The notes: generated by a model from the letters alone, not told the origin. 64,000 bases of DNA from Caballeronia insecticola (GCF_000402035.1 NC_021287.1:1240001-1304000), one strand, 5' to 3'; positions 31,060 through 42,063 are shown, counted from the first letter of the stretch. Program-made: numbers and translations.

Positions 31060-32733
31060 TTAAACAGGACTACCCATCATGTCGACCCACGACGATCCCG
31101 TCCAGATGATGGTTTTTCCTGCCGCTGCTAGCGTGGTATCGAGGAACATGGTGCCCGCCCAGTCGGCGTTTCCGGCGACACCCATAGTCGTAGCGGTGGG
31201 ACGCGACGCGGACGGTCCGACTTGAACACCGACTTGTCCTGCAACTTTCCAGGTCCCGGGCGTTCCAGCCGCAGTGCACTTCCACCCGCGCGATCCACCG
31301 GGAGAAGCGAATTTGTTGTCAACATAGTCACCGCGATTCCACGTTCCAGACGTGGGAGATTTGGTATCTGAATACGACCGTGCCTGTGGATACTGAAGGC
31401 TCGGGTTTTGCGCAACGGACCCAAAAATCTCTTGCGCAACGGGTAAGCGAACATTCGTGTTGTTGACGTTGCTGATCTTGATCCAAGGATAGTCTTTGGC
31501 CTCCATATTCCAACTTCCAATCGAGAATTTGGCGCTAGGAGGAAATTGCCAATACATCGCTTGAGACGGTTGAGCCGCAGTGTCATCGAAGGAAATGCGA
31601 ACGTCGCCGTATTCGGCAATCGAGCCGTATCGATGCAGGATAAAATATGGCGTTGCCGATGCATTCGACCATTTCACATTCAAGTCAATCCGGCCTACCC
31701 TGATATCGATTGCGCCCGCGTAAAATTGAAACAAGGCGCCCATCGCGTACTGGGTCATATCCGAGATTGTCAGCCAACCTGTGATACTGCCGATCGTCAC
31801 ATCTGACTGAGTGTTTCCATCGCGCGTGCGAAGAACGCATTTGCTAGGGGCGTTGTCGGGTGTCGGTAGCACGACAATTTCGCCGATGGACGCGTTAGTG
31901 CAGTTTTGGACTCCGGGAAAGCCCCAGCCGTCGAATACGGCTTTGCCGATCCACGGTCTTTTGCCTTCCAGGACGAATGGCTCGTCCTTTCCATTTGTAT
32001 ATTGAAGATACGCGCACTTCATTCCGGATGAACCATCGAGATTGTAGATGGCGTTGTCTGTACTGCTGTCCGCAATCACATACTCGGCTTCATTGTCAAC
32101 GCCGTTCTCAACCCATACCGTGTGCGTGTTGAACGCTTTGATTCTCACTTTATTGCGTTTAGAACCGCCGTCTGTGGTGACGACACGCGGGACGGCGTTG
32201 GCGCCTAGCGGCGCGCCCATGCTGAAGTTGTACGCAGTGACATCGATGTCACAATCCGCCGCCTGAGAAACGACCACACCCTGGCGACCCGCAATCGCAT
32301 AGTCCTGCGCGGTCATGTTCTTGGCCAGTCGAACGAATACCTTGCAGTATGGCGCATCGAGCTGAATTCCGACCACGCCGTGATTCTGGAAATCGATAGT
32401 ATCAATGCTCAAATTGCTCTCGTCGGCACCGGCCGCCGCGTGCATCCACGGGCCTTTCGTGCCGTCGTAATCGCATCGCACTATGCCTGGGGCCAATAAG
32501 TTTAGGCGGCCAGACCACGATACTTGCGGGATCGCTGTACCCGGCTCAATGACCAGTTGTCGTCCGCTGTTGACTGCTTCGTTAATTGCATCTTGCACGG
32601 TTGAGAAGTCGTGAGACGACAACGAGTCGCGCTCTTTATCTTGCACGCTGCGCGGGCTTCCGCCTACGCCGGATTGCAGGAAATTAACATCTGCACTACT
32701 AATGATATTGGTGGTGACGTTGTCAGATAGCAT
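31060..32733 (-). CDS. Phage tailspike/pectate-lyase-like beta-helix protein (orphan, low GC)
   Basis: The 557-residue product (ATG at 32733, MLSDNVTTNIISS) begins with the segment FLQSGVGGSPRSVQDKERD, then SSHDFSTVQDAINEAV. This matches the RTVQDKLRE...VKDFGAVGDG-type opening of phage tailspikes that leads into a pectin-lyase-fold beta helix. The centre is rich in Asp/Asn/Val/Ile as in beta-helix proteins. The C-terminus carries GWKCTAAGTPGTWKVAGQV and ADWAGTMFLDTTLAAAGKTI, segments common at the ends of phage tail fibre and tailspike proteins. No signal peptide was seen. GC is near 50% by eye, against over 60% nearby, and codon use differs. No other phage gene is present. No clear ribosome site precedes the ATG; an in-frame GTG at 32769 is an alternative start. 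It may be a depolymerase or adhesin; activity is not inferable. Confidence 0.72.
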   Translation of the reverse strand: MLSDNVTTNIISSADVNFLQSGVGGSPRSVQDKERDSLSSHDFSTVQDAINEAVNSGRQLVIEPGTAIPQVSWSGRLNLLAPGIVRCDYDGTKGPWMHAAAGADESNLSIDTIDFQNHGVVGIQLDAPYCKVFVRLAKNMTAQDYAIAGRQGVVVSQAADCDIDVTAYNFSMGAPLGANAVPRVVTTDGGSKRNKVRIKAFNTHTVWVENGVDNEAEYVIADSSTDNAIYNLDGSSGMKCAYLQYTNGKDEPFVLEGKRPWIGKAVFDGWGFPGVQNCTNASIGEIVVLPTPDNAPSKCVLRTRDGNTQSDVTIGSITGWLTISDMTQYAMGALFQFYAGAIDIRVGRIDLNVKWSNASATPYFILHRYGSIAEYGDVRISFDDTAAQPSQAMYWQFPPSAKFSIGSWNMEAKDYPWIKISNVNNTNVRLPVAQEIFGSVAQNPSLQYPQARSYSDTKSPTSGTWNRGDYVDNKFASPGGSRGWKCTAAGTPGTWKVAGQVGVQVGPSASRPTATTMGVAGNADWAGTMFLDTTLAAAGKTIIWTGSSWVDMMGSPV

Positions 32734-32764
32734 TTTTTTGAATCGTGGTCGAAAGTGAAATTGG

Positions 32765-32810
32765 GGCACTTTTAGGAAGTGCCTCGGAGCGCATGTTGAT
32801 GTTAATCAAC
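32765..32810. promoter_or_regulatory. Two inverted repeats upstream of the tailspike-like gene
   Basis: The first repeat is GGCACTT (32765-32771) / AAGTGCC (32777-32783) with a 5-nt loop. The second is GTTGAT (32795-32800) / ATCAAC (32805-32810) with a 4-nt gap. Both are exact. Read in the gene's direction, the first would be a leader hairpin followed by AATTTT, resembling a weak attenuator. The second resembles a dimeric-repressor operator. Confidence 0.4.
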
Positions 32811-33014
32811 GCGGTGCGAACCACCACGCTGACGGTGTCAAGCATTTGATGGCACCTGTGCGGCGCGCTCGTCAGCCGCCGCGTAAACATGCTATCGTTT
32901 TTGGCATCACAGCGCCCGGAATTTGTAGGAAGGTTTAGAGGTAAGACTTGAGGCGCATTATTAATGGAGCAGGAGTGACCTCCGCGTCGCTTACGATAAC
33001 CGCGAGTCAGGCCC

Positions 33015-33596
33015 ATGACCGACACCCGGCCTGACCGTGAATCGCACTCGCACTCACACCCCACCGACTCGCTCTTCTTCGCCCTCTATCCCGACGATGC
33101 CGCCGCCTTATGCATCGGCGACCTTGCGGCGCGTATACGCGTCGAGCACAAGCTGAAGGCGAGGGCGATGCCCGCCGATCGTCTTCACGTCACGCTGCAT
33201 TATCTGGGCGCCTTCGCGGGCGTCCCCGCCGACCTCGTAGGTCGGGCGCGCACCGCCGCTTCGAAGATCGCGCTTCCGCCGGTCGAAATCGTCCTCGACC
33301 GCATCGAAAGCTTCTCCGGCCGACGCGCCAAACGTCCGCTGGTTCTCGCAGGCGATGTCACCGAGCCACTTTCCACGCTCGAACAATCCCTCGGCGCCGC
33401 CCTCGACAACGCCGGCATCCCTCTCAAACGCCACCCCCACTTCACGCCGCACGTGACGCTGCTCTACGACGAGCGGCGCATCGCGCGCCAGCCCGTCGCG
33501 CCCGTCAAATGGACCGCGCGCGAGTTCGCGCTCGTGCGCAGCCTGCTCGGTCAATCGCGATACGAAGTGCTCGCCCGCTGGCCGCTCACGTCTTAA
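33015..33596 (+). CDS. thpR: RNA 2',3'-cyclic phosphodiesterase (2H superfamily, ThpR/LigT)
   Basis: A 2H phosphoesterase of the LigT/ThpR family that opens 2',3'-cyclic phosphates on RNA. The in vivo substrate is unclear. The 193-residue protein carries both catalytic HxT motifs, HVTLHYLG (H58, T60) and HVTLLYD (H146, T148). The N-terminal ten to twenty residues are His/Asp/Ser-rich and may be disordered. It lies upstream of the ddp-like operon in the same direction, 90 bp before ddpX. It may be the first native gene after the foreign insertion. Confidence 0.88.
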   Translation: MTDTRPDRESHSHSHPTDSLFFALYPDDAAALCIGDLAARIRVEHKLKARAMPADRLHVTLHYLGAFAGVPADLVGRARTAASKIALPPVEIVLDRIESFSGRRAKRPLVLAGDVTEPLSTLEQSLGAALDNAGIPLKRHPHFTPHVTLLYDERRIARQPVAPVKWTAREFALVRSLLGQSRYEVLARWPLTS

Positions 33597-33685
33597 AGCG
33601 CCGGAATCACCCGACGGAAAGGGTTTCGCAGATTTTTCTAACGCGTTAAGGTTCGTCTACCGATACCAAAGCCGCACGCGTTCTC

Positions 33686-34249
33686 ATGACCCAATCCCGT
33701 CTGCTGCATATCACGCCCGAAACCCATCACGTCCAGATCGATCTCGTCTACGCGACCGACCGCAACTTCACCGGCAAGCCCATCTACCGGGCCCAGCACT
33801 GCCTGCTGCTGGAGCCCGCCGAAGCCGCGTTGCGCCGGGCCGTCGCGATCGCGCGCAGCATCGGCATGACGCTCAAAATCTTCGACGCCTATCGCCCGCC
33901 GCAAGCGCAAAAAGTGCTGTGGGACTTTCTGCCCGATCCGACGTTCATCGCCGAACTCGGGCGCGGCTCGAACCACAGCCGCGGCACGGCAATCGACCTG
34001 ACGCTCGTCGATGACGCCGGCCGCGAACTCGACATGGGCACCGGATTCGATGCGATGGTCGTCGAATCCGAGCATTTCCATGACGGCCTGCCGGAACACG
34101 TGCAACGCAACCGCACGTTGCTGCTCGGCGTGATGCACGGCGCGGGCTTCACGCACATCAAGAGCGAGTGGTGGCATTACGAATTGCCAGGCTCGCGCGA
34201 ACTTGCTCTGATCGACAACGAAGACAGCGGCCCGCTGCGGCTGATGTAA
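33686..34249 (+). CDS. ddpX: D-alanyl-D-alanine dipeptidase (VanX/DdpX type)
   Basis: A zinc dipeptidase that cleaves D-Ala-D-Ala. In E. coli the enzyme lets cells use this peptidoglycan fragment. The 187-residue protein has FDAYRPPQAQKVLWDF, the zinc-binding GRGSNHSRGTAIDLTL (H97, D104), and the catalytic SEWWHYE (E161, H164). No signal peptide is visible, so it is cytosolic, as in E. coli. It heads an operon with an oligopeptide-type ABC importer in the same order as E. coli ddpXABCDF, which supports the assignment. Confidence 0.93.
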   Translation: MTQSRLLHITPETHHVQIDLVYATDRNFTGKPIYRAQHCLLLEPAEAALRRAVAIARSIGMTLKIFDAYRPPQAQKVLWDFLPDPTFIAELGRGSNHSRGTAIDLTLVDDAGRELDMGTGFDAMVVESEHFHDGLPEHVQRNRTLLLGVMHGAGFTHIKSEWWHYELPGSRELALIDNEDSGPLRLM

Positions 34250-34286
34250 CAGCGACATCCAAGCGATCTCAACCGGACGACATCAC

Positions 34287-35882
34287 ATGAAAAAGGCATT
34301 GACGGCGCTCATGCTCGCAGCGGCGGCGCTGATGGTGAACGCGGGTACGAACACGGCAAGCGCCGCGACGCCGAAGGACATGTTCGTCATGGCGACGCTG
34401 CTCGACGAATTCACCACGCTCGATCCCGGCGAAATCTACGAACTCGTGCCGGAGGAATACGTCGCCAACACGTATGACCGTCTCGTGCGCGTCGATCTGA
34501 AAGATCCGTCGAAATTCAACGGCGATGTCGCCGAGTCGTGGTCAGTGAGTCCCGACGGCCTCACGTTCACGTTCAAAATTCGCCCGGGCCTCAAGTTCCA
34601 TTCGGGCAATCCGCTTACCGCCGACGACGTCGCCTGGTCGATCCAGCGCACCGCGCTGCTCGACAAGGGCGCGGCCGCCGTGCTCGCGGGCATCGGCCTG
34701 ACGAAGGCTAACGCGCTGCAAAACGTGAAGAAAATCGACGACACGACCGTCTCCGTCACCACCGATCAACGCTACGCGCCGACCTTCGTGCTGAACGTGC
34801 TCGGCTCGTGGCCGGCGTCGGTCGTGGATCGCAAGCTGGCCGAATCGCACGCGAAGAACAACGACTACGGTAACGACTGGCTCAAGACCAACGAGGCCGG
34901 GTCGGGCGCCTACAAGCTCGTGAAGTGGACCGCGAACGACAGCATCGTGTTGCAGCGCTTCGAGGGTTATCGCATTCCGCTCGCGATGAAGCGCATCGTG
35001 CTGCGTCACGTGACCGAAGCGGCGAGCCAGCGCCTGATGATCCAGAACGGCGATATCGACGTCGCGCGCGATCTCAGCCCCGACGATCTCGACACGCTCT
35101 CGAAGTCCGGCGTCATCAAGGCGACGGCCGTGCCGCAGGCCACGCTGATGTACCTCGGCCTCAACAACAAGAACCCGAATCTTGCGAAGCCCGAAGTCTG
35201 GGAAGCCATGAAGTGGCTGATCGATTATCAGGGCATTCAGAAGAACGTGATCCGCACGACGTACAAGGTCCACGAAGCATTCCTGCCTGAAGGCTTTCTC
35301 GGCGCGCTGAACGAAAACCCGTATCACCAGGACGTCGCGAAGGCAAAGGCGCTGCTCGCGAAAGCGGGTCTCGCCAACGGCTTCACCGTGAAGATGGACG
35401 TGCGCAACGACTATCCGTACAGCGAGATCGCGCAGGCGGTGCAGGCGAATCTGGCGCTCGCGAATATCAAGGTGCAGCTCATGCCGAGCGACAACAAGCA
35501 GACGCTCGGGCGTTATCGGGCGCGCGCGCATGACATCTATATCGGCGAGTGGTCGGCGGATTACATCGATCCGCACAGCAACGCGCAGGGCTTCGTGTGG
35601 AACCCGGACAACTCGGATGCATCGAGCTACAAGATGCTCGCGTGGCGCAACGCGTGGGACATCCCGCAGTTGACGAAGGACACCAACGCGGCGCTCGCCG
35701 AAAGCGACACGAAAAAGCGCGCGCAGATGTACGAAAAGATGCAGCGCGAAGTGCTCGCGAAATCGCCGTTCGTGATCATGTTCCAGAAGGTGTCGCAAGT
35801 GGCGGCGCGGCCCGGCGTGAGCGGTCTCGAAGTCGGGCCGATCAACGACCTCGTGTCGTATCGCAACATCAAGAAGCAGTGA
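34287..35882 (+). CDS. ddpA: Periplasmic dipeptide-binding protein of the ddp-like ABC importer
   Basis: A solute-binding protein of the SBP_bac_5 family. A signal peptide (MKKALTALMLAAAALMVNAG, cleavage likely after ASA near residue 26) is followed by the family segments DEFTTLDPGEIYELVPEEYV and VAESWSVSPDGLTFTFKIRP. The 531-residue length is normal. Substrate by context is D-Ala-D-Ala or related dipeptides, because ddpX is 37 bp upstream. The stop overlaps the next gene's GTG as GTGA (35879-35882). Confidence 0.9.
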   Translation: MKKALTALMLAAAALMVNAGTNTASAATPKDMFVMATLLDEFTTLDPGEIYELVPEEYVANTYDRLVRVDLKDPSKFNGDVAESWSVSPDGLTFTFKIRPGLKFHSGNPLTADDVAWSIQRTALLDKGAAAVLAGIGLTKANALQNVKKIDDTTVSVTTDQRYAPTFVLNVLGSWPASVVDRKLAESHAKNNDYGNDWLKTNEAGSGAYKLVKWTANDSIVLQRFEGYRIPLAMKRIVLRHVTEAASQRLMIQNGDIDVARDLSPDDLDTLSKSGVIKATAVPQATLMYLGLNNKNPNLAKPEVWEAMKWLIDYQGIQKNVIRTTYKVHEAFLPEGFLGALNENPYHQDVAKAKALLAKAGLANGFTVKMDVRNDYPYSEIAQAVQANLALANIKVQLMPSDNKQTLGRYRARAHDIYIGEWSADYIDPHSNAQGFVWNPDNSDASSYKMLAWRNAWDIPQLTKDTNAALAESDTKKRAQMYEKMQREVLAKSPFVIMFQKVSQVAARPGVSGLEVGPINDLVSYRNIKKQ

Positions 35883-36946
35883 GCACGGTCACGCTCATCG
35901 ACCGGATGCGCGCCGCGAGCGCACGGCGCGGCGGCGTGCGCGTGACGCTGGCGCTCGCGCGCTGGCTCGCGATGCTCGCCATTACGTTCACGGGTTTGCT
36001 CGCAATCACGTTCTTCATCGGGCGCAAGATTCCGATCGATCCCGTGCTCGCCATTCTCGGCGACCGCGCCTCCGCGAGCGCATATGCGGCCGCGCGTCTG
36101 CGGCTCGGGCTCGACAAGCCGCTCATCGATCAATTTTTTATCTACGCGCGCGATGTGCTGCACGGCAATCTCGGCATCTCGCTTCTGACGGCGAATCCGG
36201 TCATCGACGATATTCGCCGCGTCTTCCCCGCGACGCTCGAACTCGCGACGCTCTCGACGTTCATCGGTATCGCGATCGGCGTGCCGCTCGGCGTCGCGGC
36301 GGCGGTGAAGCACAATCGCCTCGTCGATCACATCGCGCGTGTGATCGGTCTCGCGGGCAGTTCCGTGCCGGTGTTCTGGCTCGCGCTGATGGGCCTGCTG
36401 CTGTTCTATGCGCGGCTGCATTGGGTGTCGGGACCGGGCCGCATCGATCCTGTTTTCGACGGCATGGTCGATACGCGCACGGGCAGTCTGCTCGTCGATT
36501 CGCTGCTCGCCGGCGAATGGGATGTCTTCCAGAACGCGTTCTCGCATATCGCGCTGCCGGCGGGCGTGCTCGCCTTCTACTCGATTGCCTATCTGTCGCG
36601 CATGACGCGTTCGTTCATGCTCGAACAACTGAGCCAGGAATACGTGACGACCGCGCGCGCCAAAGGGCTGCCCGAGCGCCGCGTGATCTGGCGGCACGCG
36701 TTCGGCAATATCGCCGTGCCGCTTTTGACGGTGATCGCGCTCGCGTACAGCTATCTGCTCGAAGGTTCGGTGCTGACCGAGATCGTGTTCGCGTGGCCGG
36801 GCATCGGCTCGTATCTGACGGGCGCGCTGCTCAACGCCGACATGAACGCGGTGCTCGGCAGCACGCTCGTGATCGGCGCGACCTTTATCGCGCTCAATCT
36901 TTTGACCGATGCGCTCTATCGCGTGTTCGATCCACGCGCGCGCTGA
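35879..36946 (+). CDS. ddpB: ABC importer permease, DppB/DdpB type
   Basis: Inner-membrane subunit of the ddp-like importer, binding-protein-dependent transport family. The GTG at 35879 overlaps the ddpA stop and gives 355 residues starting MSTVTLIDRMRAAS. An ATG at 35906 is an alternative. About six membrane helices are visible, with the permease-ATPase contact loop EYVTTARAKGLPERRVIWRH and the typical end VLGSTLVIGATFIALNLLTD. Longer frames upstream run through ddpA and are shadows. Confidence 0.9.
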   Translation: MSTVTLIDRMRAASARRGGVRVTLALARWLAMLAITFTGLLAITFFIGRKIPIDPVLAILGDRASASAYAAARLRLGLDKPLIDQFFIYARDVLHGNLGISLLTANPVIDDIRRVFPATLELATLSTFIGIAIGVPLGVAAAVKHNRLVDHIARVIGLAGSSVPVFWLALMGLLLFYARLHWVSGPGRIDPVFDGMVDTRTGSLLVDSLLAGEWDVFQNAFSHIALPAGVLAFYSIAYLSRMTRSFMLEQLSQEYVTTARAKGLPERRVIWRHAFGNIAVPLLTVIALAYSYLLEGSVLTEIVFAWPGIGSYLTGALLNADMNAVLGSTLVIGATFIALNLLTDALYRVFDPRAR

Positions 36947-36964
36947 CATGGAGAACGCTTGCCG

Positions 36965-37903
36965 ATGCAATCGCCCGCCGGAAGCACGCCGATGAAGTCC
37001 GCGCAAGCGCCCTGGCGCGCGTGGCTTCTGACCGATACGCCCGCGTCGCCGCGGCAGGCCGCGCTCGGCCGCGCGTACCGGCGCTGGCGGCGCTTCTCGT
37101 CGAATCCGCTCAGCATGCTGGGGCTCGCGATATTGCTTGTGCTCGTCGTGGTCGCGGCGGTCGGGCCACTCGTCGTCGCGCAAGATCCATTGCATCAGGT
37201 GCTCGCCGAGCGCCTTACGCCGCCGAACGCGGCGCATTGGTTCGGTACCGATCAGCTGGGCCGCGATATTCTCTCGCGCCTCGTGCACGGCTCGCGTCTG
37301 ACGCTTGCGATCGCGCTGCTGGTCGTCGTGCTCGTGGTGCCGGTCGGGCTTCTGATGGGCACGGTGGCGGGCTATTGCGGCGGCATCGTCGATACGGTGC
37401 TGATGCGCGTGACGGACGTCGCGCTGGCGTTTCCGAAGATCGTGCTGGCGCTCGCGTTCGCGGCGGCGCTCGGGCCGGGCGTGCTCAACGCAGTCATCGC
37501 GCTGTCGATCACCGCGTGGCCGCCGTATGCGCGGCTCGCGCGCGCGGAATCGCTGCGGCTCGCTCAGGCCGAATACATTCACGCCGCGCGGCTGCAGGGC
37601 GCATCGCATTTGCGCATTTTGCTGCGTTATATCGTGCCGCTGTGTTCGTCGTCGGTGATCGTGCGCGCGACGCTCGACATGGCCGGCGTCATTCTCGCCG
37701 TCGCGGGTCTCGGCTTTCTCGGGTTGGGCGCACAGCCGCCGAGTCCGGAGTGGGGCTACATGGTGGCGTCGGGCCGCAACGTGCTGCTCGACGCATGGTG
37801 GGTCGCGACGATTCCCGGCCTCGCGATTCTCGCGGTGAGCCTCGCCTTCAACCTGCTCGGCGACGGTCTGCGCGACGTCTTCGATCCGCGTAACGGAGGC
37901 TGA
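36965..37903 (+). CDS. ddpC: ABC importer permease, DppC/DdpC type
   Basis: Second inner-membrane subunit. The ATG at 36965 (MQSPAGSTPMKSAQAPWRAW) gives 312 residues; GGAGA at 36951-36955 is the nearest ribosome site, and a TTG at 36959 is also possible. The N-terminal cytoplasmic segment RAYRRWRRFSSNPLSMLGLA leads into the first helix. HWFGTDQLGRDILSRLVHGS, the coupling loop EYIHAARLQGASHLRILLRY and GFLGLGAQPPSPEWGYMV are classical DppC features. Confidence 0.91.
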   Translation: MQSPAGSTPMKSAQAPWRAWLLTDTPASPRQAALGRAYRRWRRFSSNPLSMLGLAILLVLVVVAAVGPLVVAQDPLHQVLAERLTPPNAAHWFGTDQLGRDILSRLVHGSRLTLAIALLVVVLVVPVGLLMGTVAGYCGGIVDTVLMRVTDVALAFPKIVLALAFAAALGPGVLNAVIALSITAWPPYARLARAESLRLAQAEYIHAARLQGASHLRILLRYIVPLCSSSVIVRATLDMAGVILAVAGLGFLGLGAQPPSPEWGYMVASGRNVLLDAWWVATIPGLAILAVSLAFNLLGDGLRDVFDPRNGG

Positions 37904-37904
37904 C

Positions 37905-38777
37905 ATGTCCGATGCGCTGGCCGAGATCGACGGACTCGACGTGGCGTTCCCCGGCCACGACGGCACGCTTGCGCCCGCCGTGCGCGGCGTGTCGCTGACG
38001 CTGCGGCGCGGCGAACGGCTGGGTATCGTCGGCGAATCGGGTTCGGGCAAATCACTGACGGGCCGGGCGCTGCTCGGACTTCTGCCTCCCGAAGCGCAAT
38101 GGTCCGCGAAGGCGCTGCGTTTCGAAGGCCGCGACTTGCTCGCGATGCGCCCGAAAGAACGTCGCCGGTTGTGCGGCACGCGCATGAGCATGATCCTGCA
38201 GGACCCGAAGTTCTCGCTCAATCCGGTGATGACGGTCGCGCAGCAAATGCGCGAGACGTTCGTGCGGCAGGGCGCGAACGAGAGTAGGCGCGCGCTGCGC
38301 GAGCGCATCGTCGCGGCGCTGGCGGCGGTGCATATCCGCGATCCGGAGCGCGTCGCGGATGCCTATCCGCACGAACTGTCGGGCGGCATGGGCCAGCGCG
38401 TGATGATCGCGATGATGGTCTCGGCCGGCCCGCGTCTGCTGGTCGCCGACGAACCCACGAGCGCGCTCGACGTCCTCGTGTCGATGCAGGTGCTCTCCGT
38501 GCTCGACGAAATGATCGAACGTCACGACACCGGCCTCGTGTTCATCAGCCACGATCTGCCGCTCGTGATGTCGTTCTGCGATCGCGTCGCGGTGATGTAC
38601 GGCGGGCGCATCGTGGAAACGTGCGCCGCGCGCGATCTCGTTCACGCGACGCATCCTTATACGCGCGGCTTGCTTGCGGCGAGTCCGTCGCTCGACGTTC
38701 AGCCCGGCGAGTTGCCGACGCTGCGCCGCGATCCGGCGTGGCTCACGCAAACCATCGACACCGGAGCCGGCCAATGA
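37905..38777 (+). CDS. ddpD: ABC importer ATPase, DppD/DdpD type
   Basis: First of the paired cytosolic ATPases. The 290-residue protein has Walker A GESGSGKS (residues 43-50), the signature [14 protein letters not shown], Walker [14 protein letters not shown] and the switch His in [11 protein letters not shown]-terminal oligopeptide/dipeptide extension ([15 protein letters not shown]) is present. The start is two bases after the ddpC stop. It overlaps ddpF by ATGA at 38774-38777. Confidence 0.93.
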   Translation: MSDALAEIDGLDVAFPGHDGTLAPAVRGVSLTLRRGERLGIVGESGSGKSLTGRALLGLLPPEAQWSAKALRFEGRDLLAMRPKERRRLCGTRMSMILQDPKFSLNPVMTVAQQMRETFVRQGANESRRALRERIVAALAAVHIRDPERVADAYPHELSGGMGQRVMIAMMVSAGPRLLVADEPTSALDVLVSMQVLSVLDEMIERHDTGLVFISHDLPLVMSFCDRVAVMYGGRIVETCAARDLVHATHPYTRGLLAASPSLDVQPGELPTLRRDPAWLTQTIDTGAGQ

Positions 38778-39544
38778 TCGATATCGATCGCGCGCTCATC
38801 CGCTTCCGGACGAAGACCGGCCACCTCGACGCCGTGCGCGACGTGTCATTGCGCGTGGAGGCGGGCGAAGTGTTCGGGCTCGTCGGTGAGTCGGGCTGCG
38901 GCAAGTCGACGCTTCTGCGCGCGCTCGCGGGTCTCGTGCCGCTCGCGGACGGCACGATGCGCATCGGCGCCGACGACGCAGCCCGCGCGCCACGCCGCGA
39001 CGTGCAGATGGTCTTTCAGGACCCGTATGGCGCGCTGCATCCGCGCTTCACCGTCGACAAGACCTTGCGCGAGCCGCTCGCGATCAACGGTATCGGCGAT
39101 CAGGACGCGCGCATTCTCGACGCGCTCGCCGAAGTCGGCCTGAGCGCAGCGTTTCGCTTTCGCTATCCGCATCAGTTGTCGGGCGGGCAGCGCCAGCGCG
39201 TGTCGATTGCGCGTGCGCTGATCGTCGAGCCGCGCGTGCTGCTGCTTGACGAGCCGACCTCCGCGCTCGATGTCTCCGTGCAGGCGGAGATCCTGAACCT
39301 GCTGCGGCGGCTGCATCGCGAACGCGGGCTCACGATGATCCTCGTGAGCCATAACCTCGCGGTCATCGGCTTTCTGTGTCAGCGCATCGCGGTGATGCGC
39401 AATGGTGAAATCGTCGAACAACTGAATGTCGATGCCGTGCGCTCGCGAGACGTCGCCCATGAATACACGCGCCGCCTGCTGCTCGCGACCGAAGGCTACA
39501 CGCGCGGGCGCGGCATGCACACGGAGCGCGCGCCGGAAGCGTAA
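38774..39544 (+). CDS. ddpF: ABC importer ATPase, DppF/DdpF type
   Basis: Second ATPase of the importer. The ATG at 38774 ([20 protein letters not shown]) overlaps the ddpD stop and gives 256 residues. Walker A GESGCGKST lies around residues 38-46. LSGGQRQRVSIARALIVEPR, Walker [12 protein letters not shown] and MILVSHNLAV follow. It is shorter than many DppF proteins, lacking most of the C-terminal extension beyond HEYTRRLLLATEG. It ends the operon. No clear terminator was seen in the following 278 bp. Confidence 0.92.
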   Translation: MIDIDRALIRFRTKTGHLDAVRDVSLRVEAGEVFGLVGESGCGKSTLLRALAGLVPLADGTMRIGADDAARAPRRDVQMVFQDPYGALHPRFTVDKTLREPLAINGIGDQDARILDALAEVGLSAAFRFRYPHQLSGGQRQRVSIARALIVEPRVLLLDEPTSALDVSVQAEILNLLRRLHRERGLTMILVSHNLAVIGFLCQRIAVMRNGEIVEQLNVDAVRSRDVAHEYTRRLLLATEGYTRGRGMHTERAPEA

Positions 39545-39822
39545 GTCATCGTACAAGCACACTTCCTGCGACAGGGTCAACGGATGTTGCGCAAAGGACG
39601 CATACCGTTGCCTATAAGCCCGGTATACGACGATGCGCGGCGACGGCGGCTTGTTTGGACGAAACCGTTACGGCGGCCACTGTTAGAATGCTTACTGGAT
39701 TGTCGAGACGTGCCGAACAACGCCCGAGCGTGTTTTTCCGGCTTCCTTCCGACTTCAGGCTAACCAACGCAAATCGTGACAGACCGTGCCCGTCCGCGGG
39801 TGAAAGCCGGTCGTAATCCCCG

Positions 39823-41767
<1,945 letters not shown>

Positions 41768-41777
41768 CGGGTTGAGC

Positions 41778-41806
41778 AGGGCGCTCGCATGGGCGCCTTA
41801 TTTATT
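41778..41806 (+). terminator. Weak intrinsic terminator after ldcA
   Basis: Ten bases beyond the ldcA stop, AGGGCGC and GCGCCT pair with one bulged G around a TCGCATG loop. TTATTTATT follows. The stem is short and the tail is broken by A residues. Confidence 0.45.
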
Positions 41807-41878
41807 CATTCAAATCGCAACTAACGGTCTGTTTCTTCCACTTCTACGTATCACGGCGCCGTGCCGTCGCCGCATAGG

Positions 41879-41890
41879 ATTGTCGACAAA
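41879..41890. promoter_or_regulatory. Candidate GntR operator, distal copy
   Basis: ATTGTCGACAAA holds the exact inverted repeat TTGT-CG-ACAA (41880-41889). It has the same arms as the site at 42008-42019, about 130 bp further toward the GntR gene. Two spaced sites could allow looping. Assignment to this regulator is inference. Confidence 0.45.
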
Positions 41891-42007
41891 AAAGTGGTGG
41901 CAATGCTGACAAAAACTGGGGAAATTGCCAGAGACGCCCGTATCTATTGGGATGCGTGCGATCAGGCGCCTGAAAAACCACGCCCACAAACCCAATTCTC
42001 AAAACAA

Positions 42008-42039
42008 ATTGTTGACAATCTTTATGTCGATTCTAAGAT
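42008..42039 (+). promoter_or_regulatory. GntR gene promoter with overlapping operator-like repeat
   Basis: Consensus -35 TTGACA (42012-42017) and -10 TAAGAT (42034-42039) are spaced by 16 bp, 25 bp before the start codon. The exact inverted repeat ATTGT-TG-ACAAT (42008-42019) covers the -35, an arrangement expected for autorepression. FCD-type GntR regulators commonly bind TNGT...ACNA palindromes, so this is a good autoregulation candidate. Confidence 0.6.
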
Positions 42040-42063
42040 GATCAACATGCAAGCGAGCACATC

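Noticed and set aside
30803..33014. Complete prophage or integrative element next to guaA
   Set aside because: Only one phage-like gene is present. No integrase, structural, lysis or replication genes and no clear direct repeats were found.
35627..38308. 893-codon open frame on the minus strand
   Set aside because: It lies antisense to the intact ddpA-ddpD genes. Its translation is Arg/His/Asp-rich and low in complexity, typical of the mirror frame of high-GC codons. No ribosome site or family motif was seen.
39545..39822. Riboswitch in the gap before the DUF1992 gene
   Set aside because: Some short stems are present but no conserved riboswitch core (for example cobalamin or glycine) could be recognised. 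A TAGAAT at 39684-39689 has no -35 partner.
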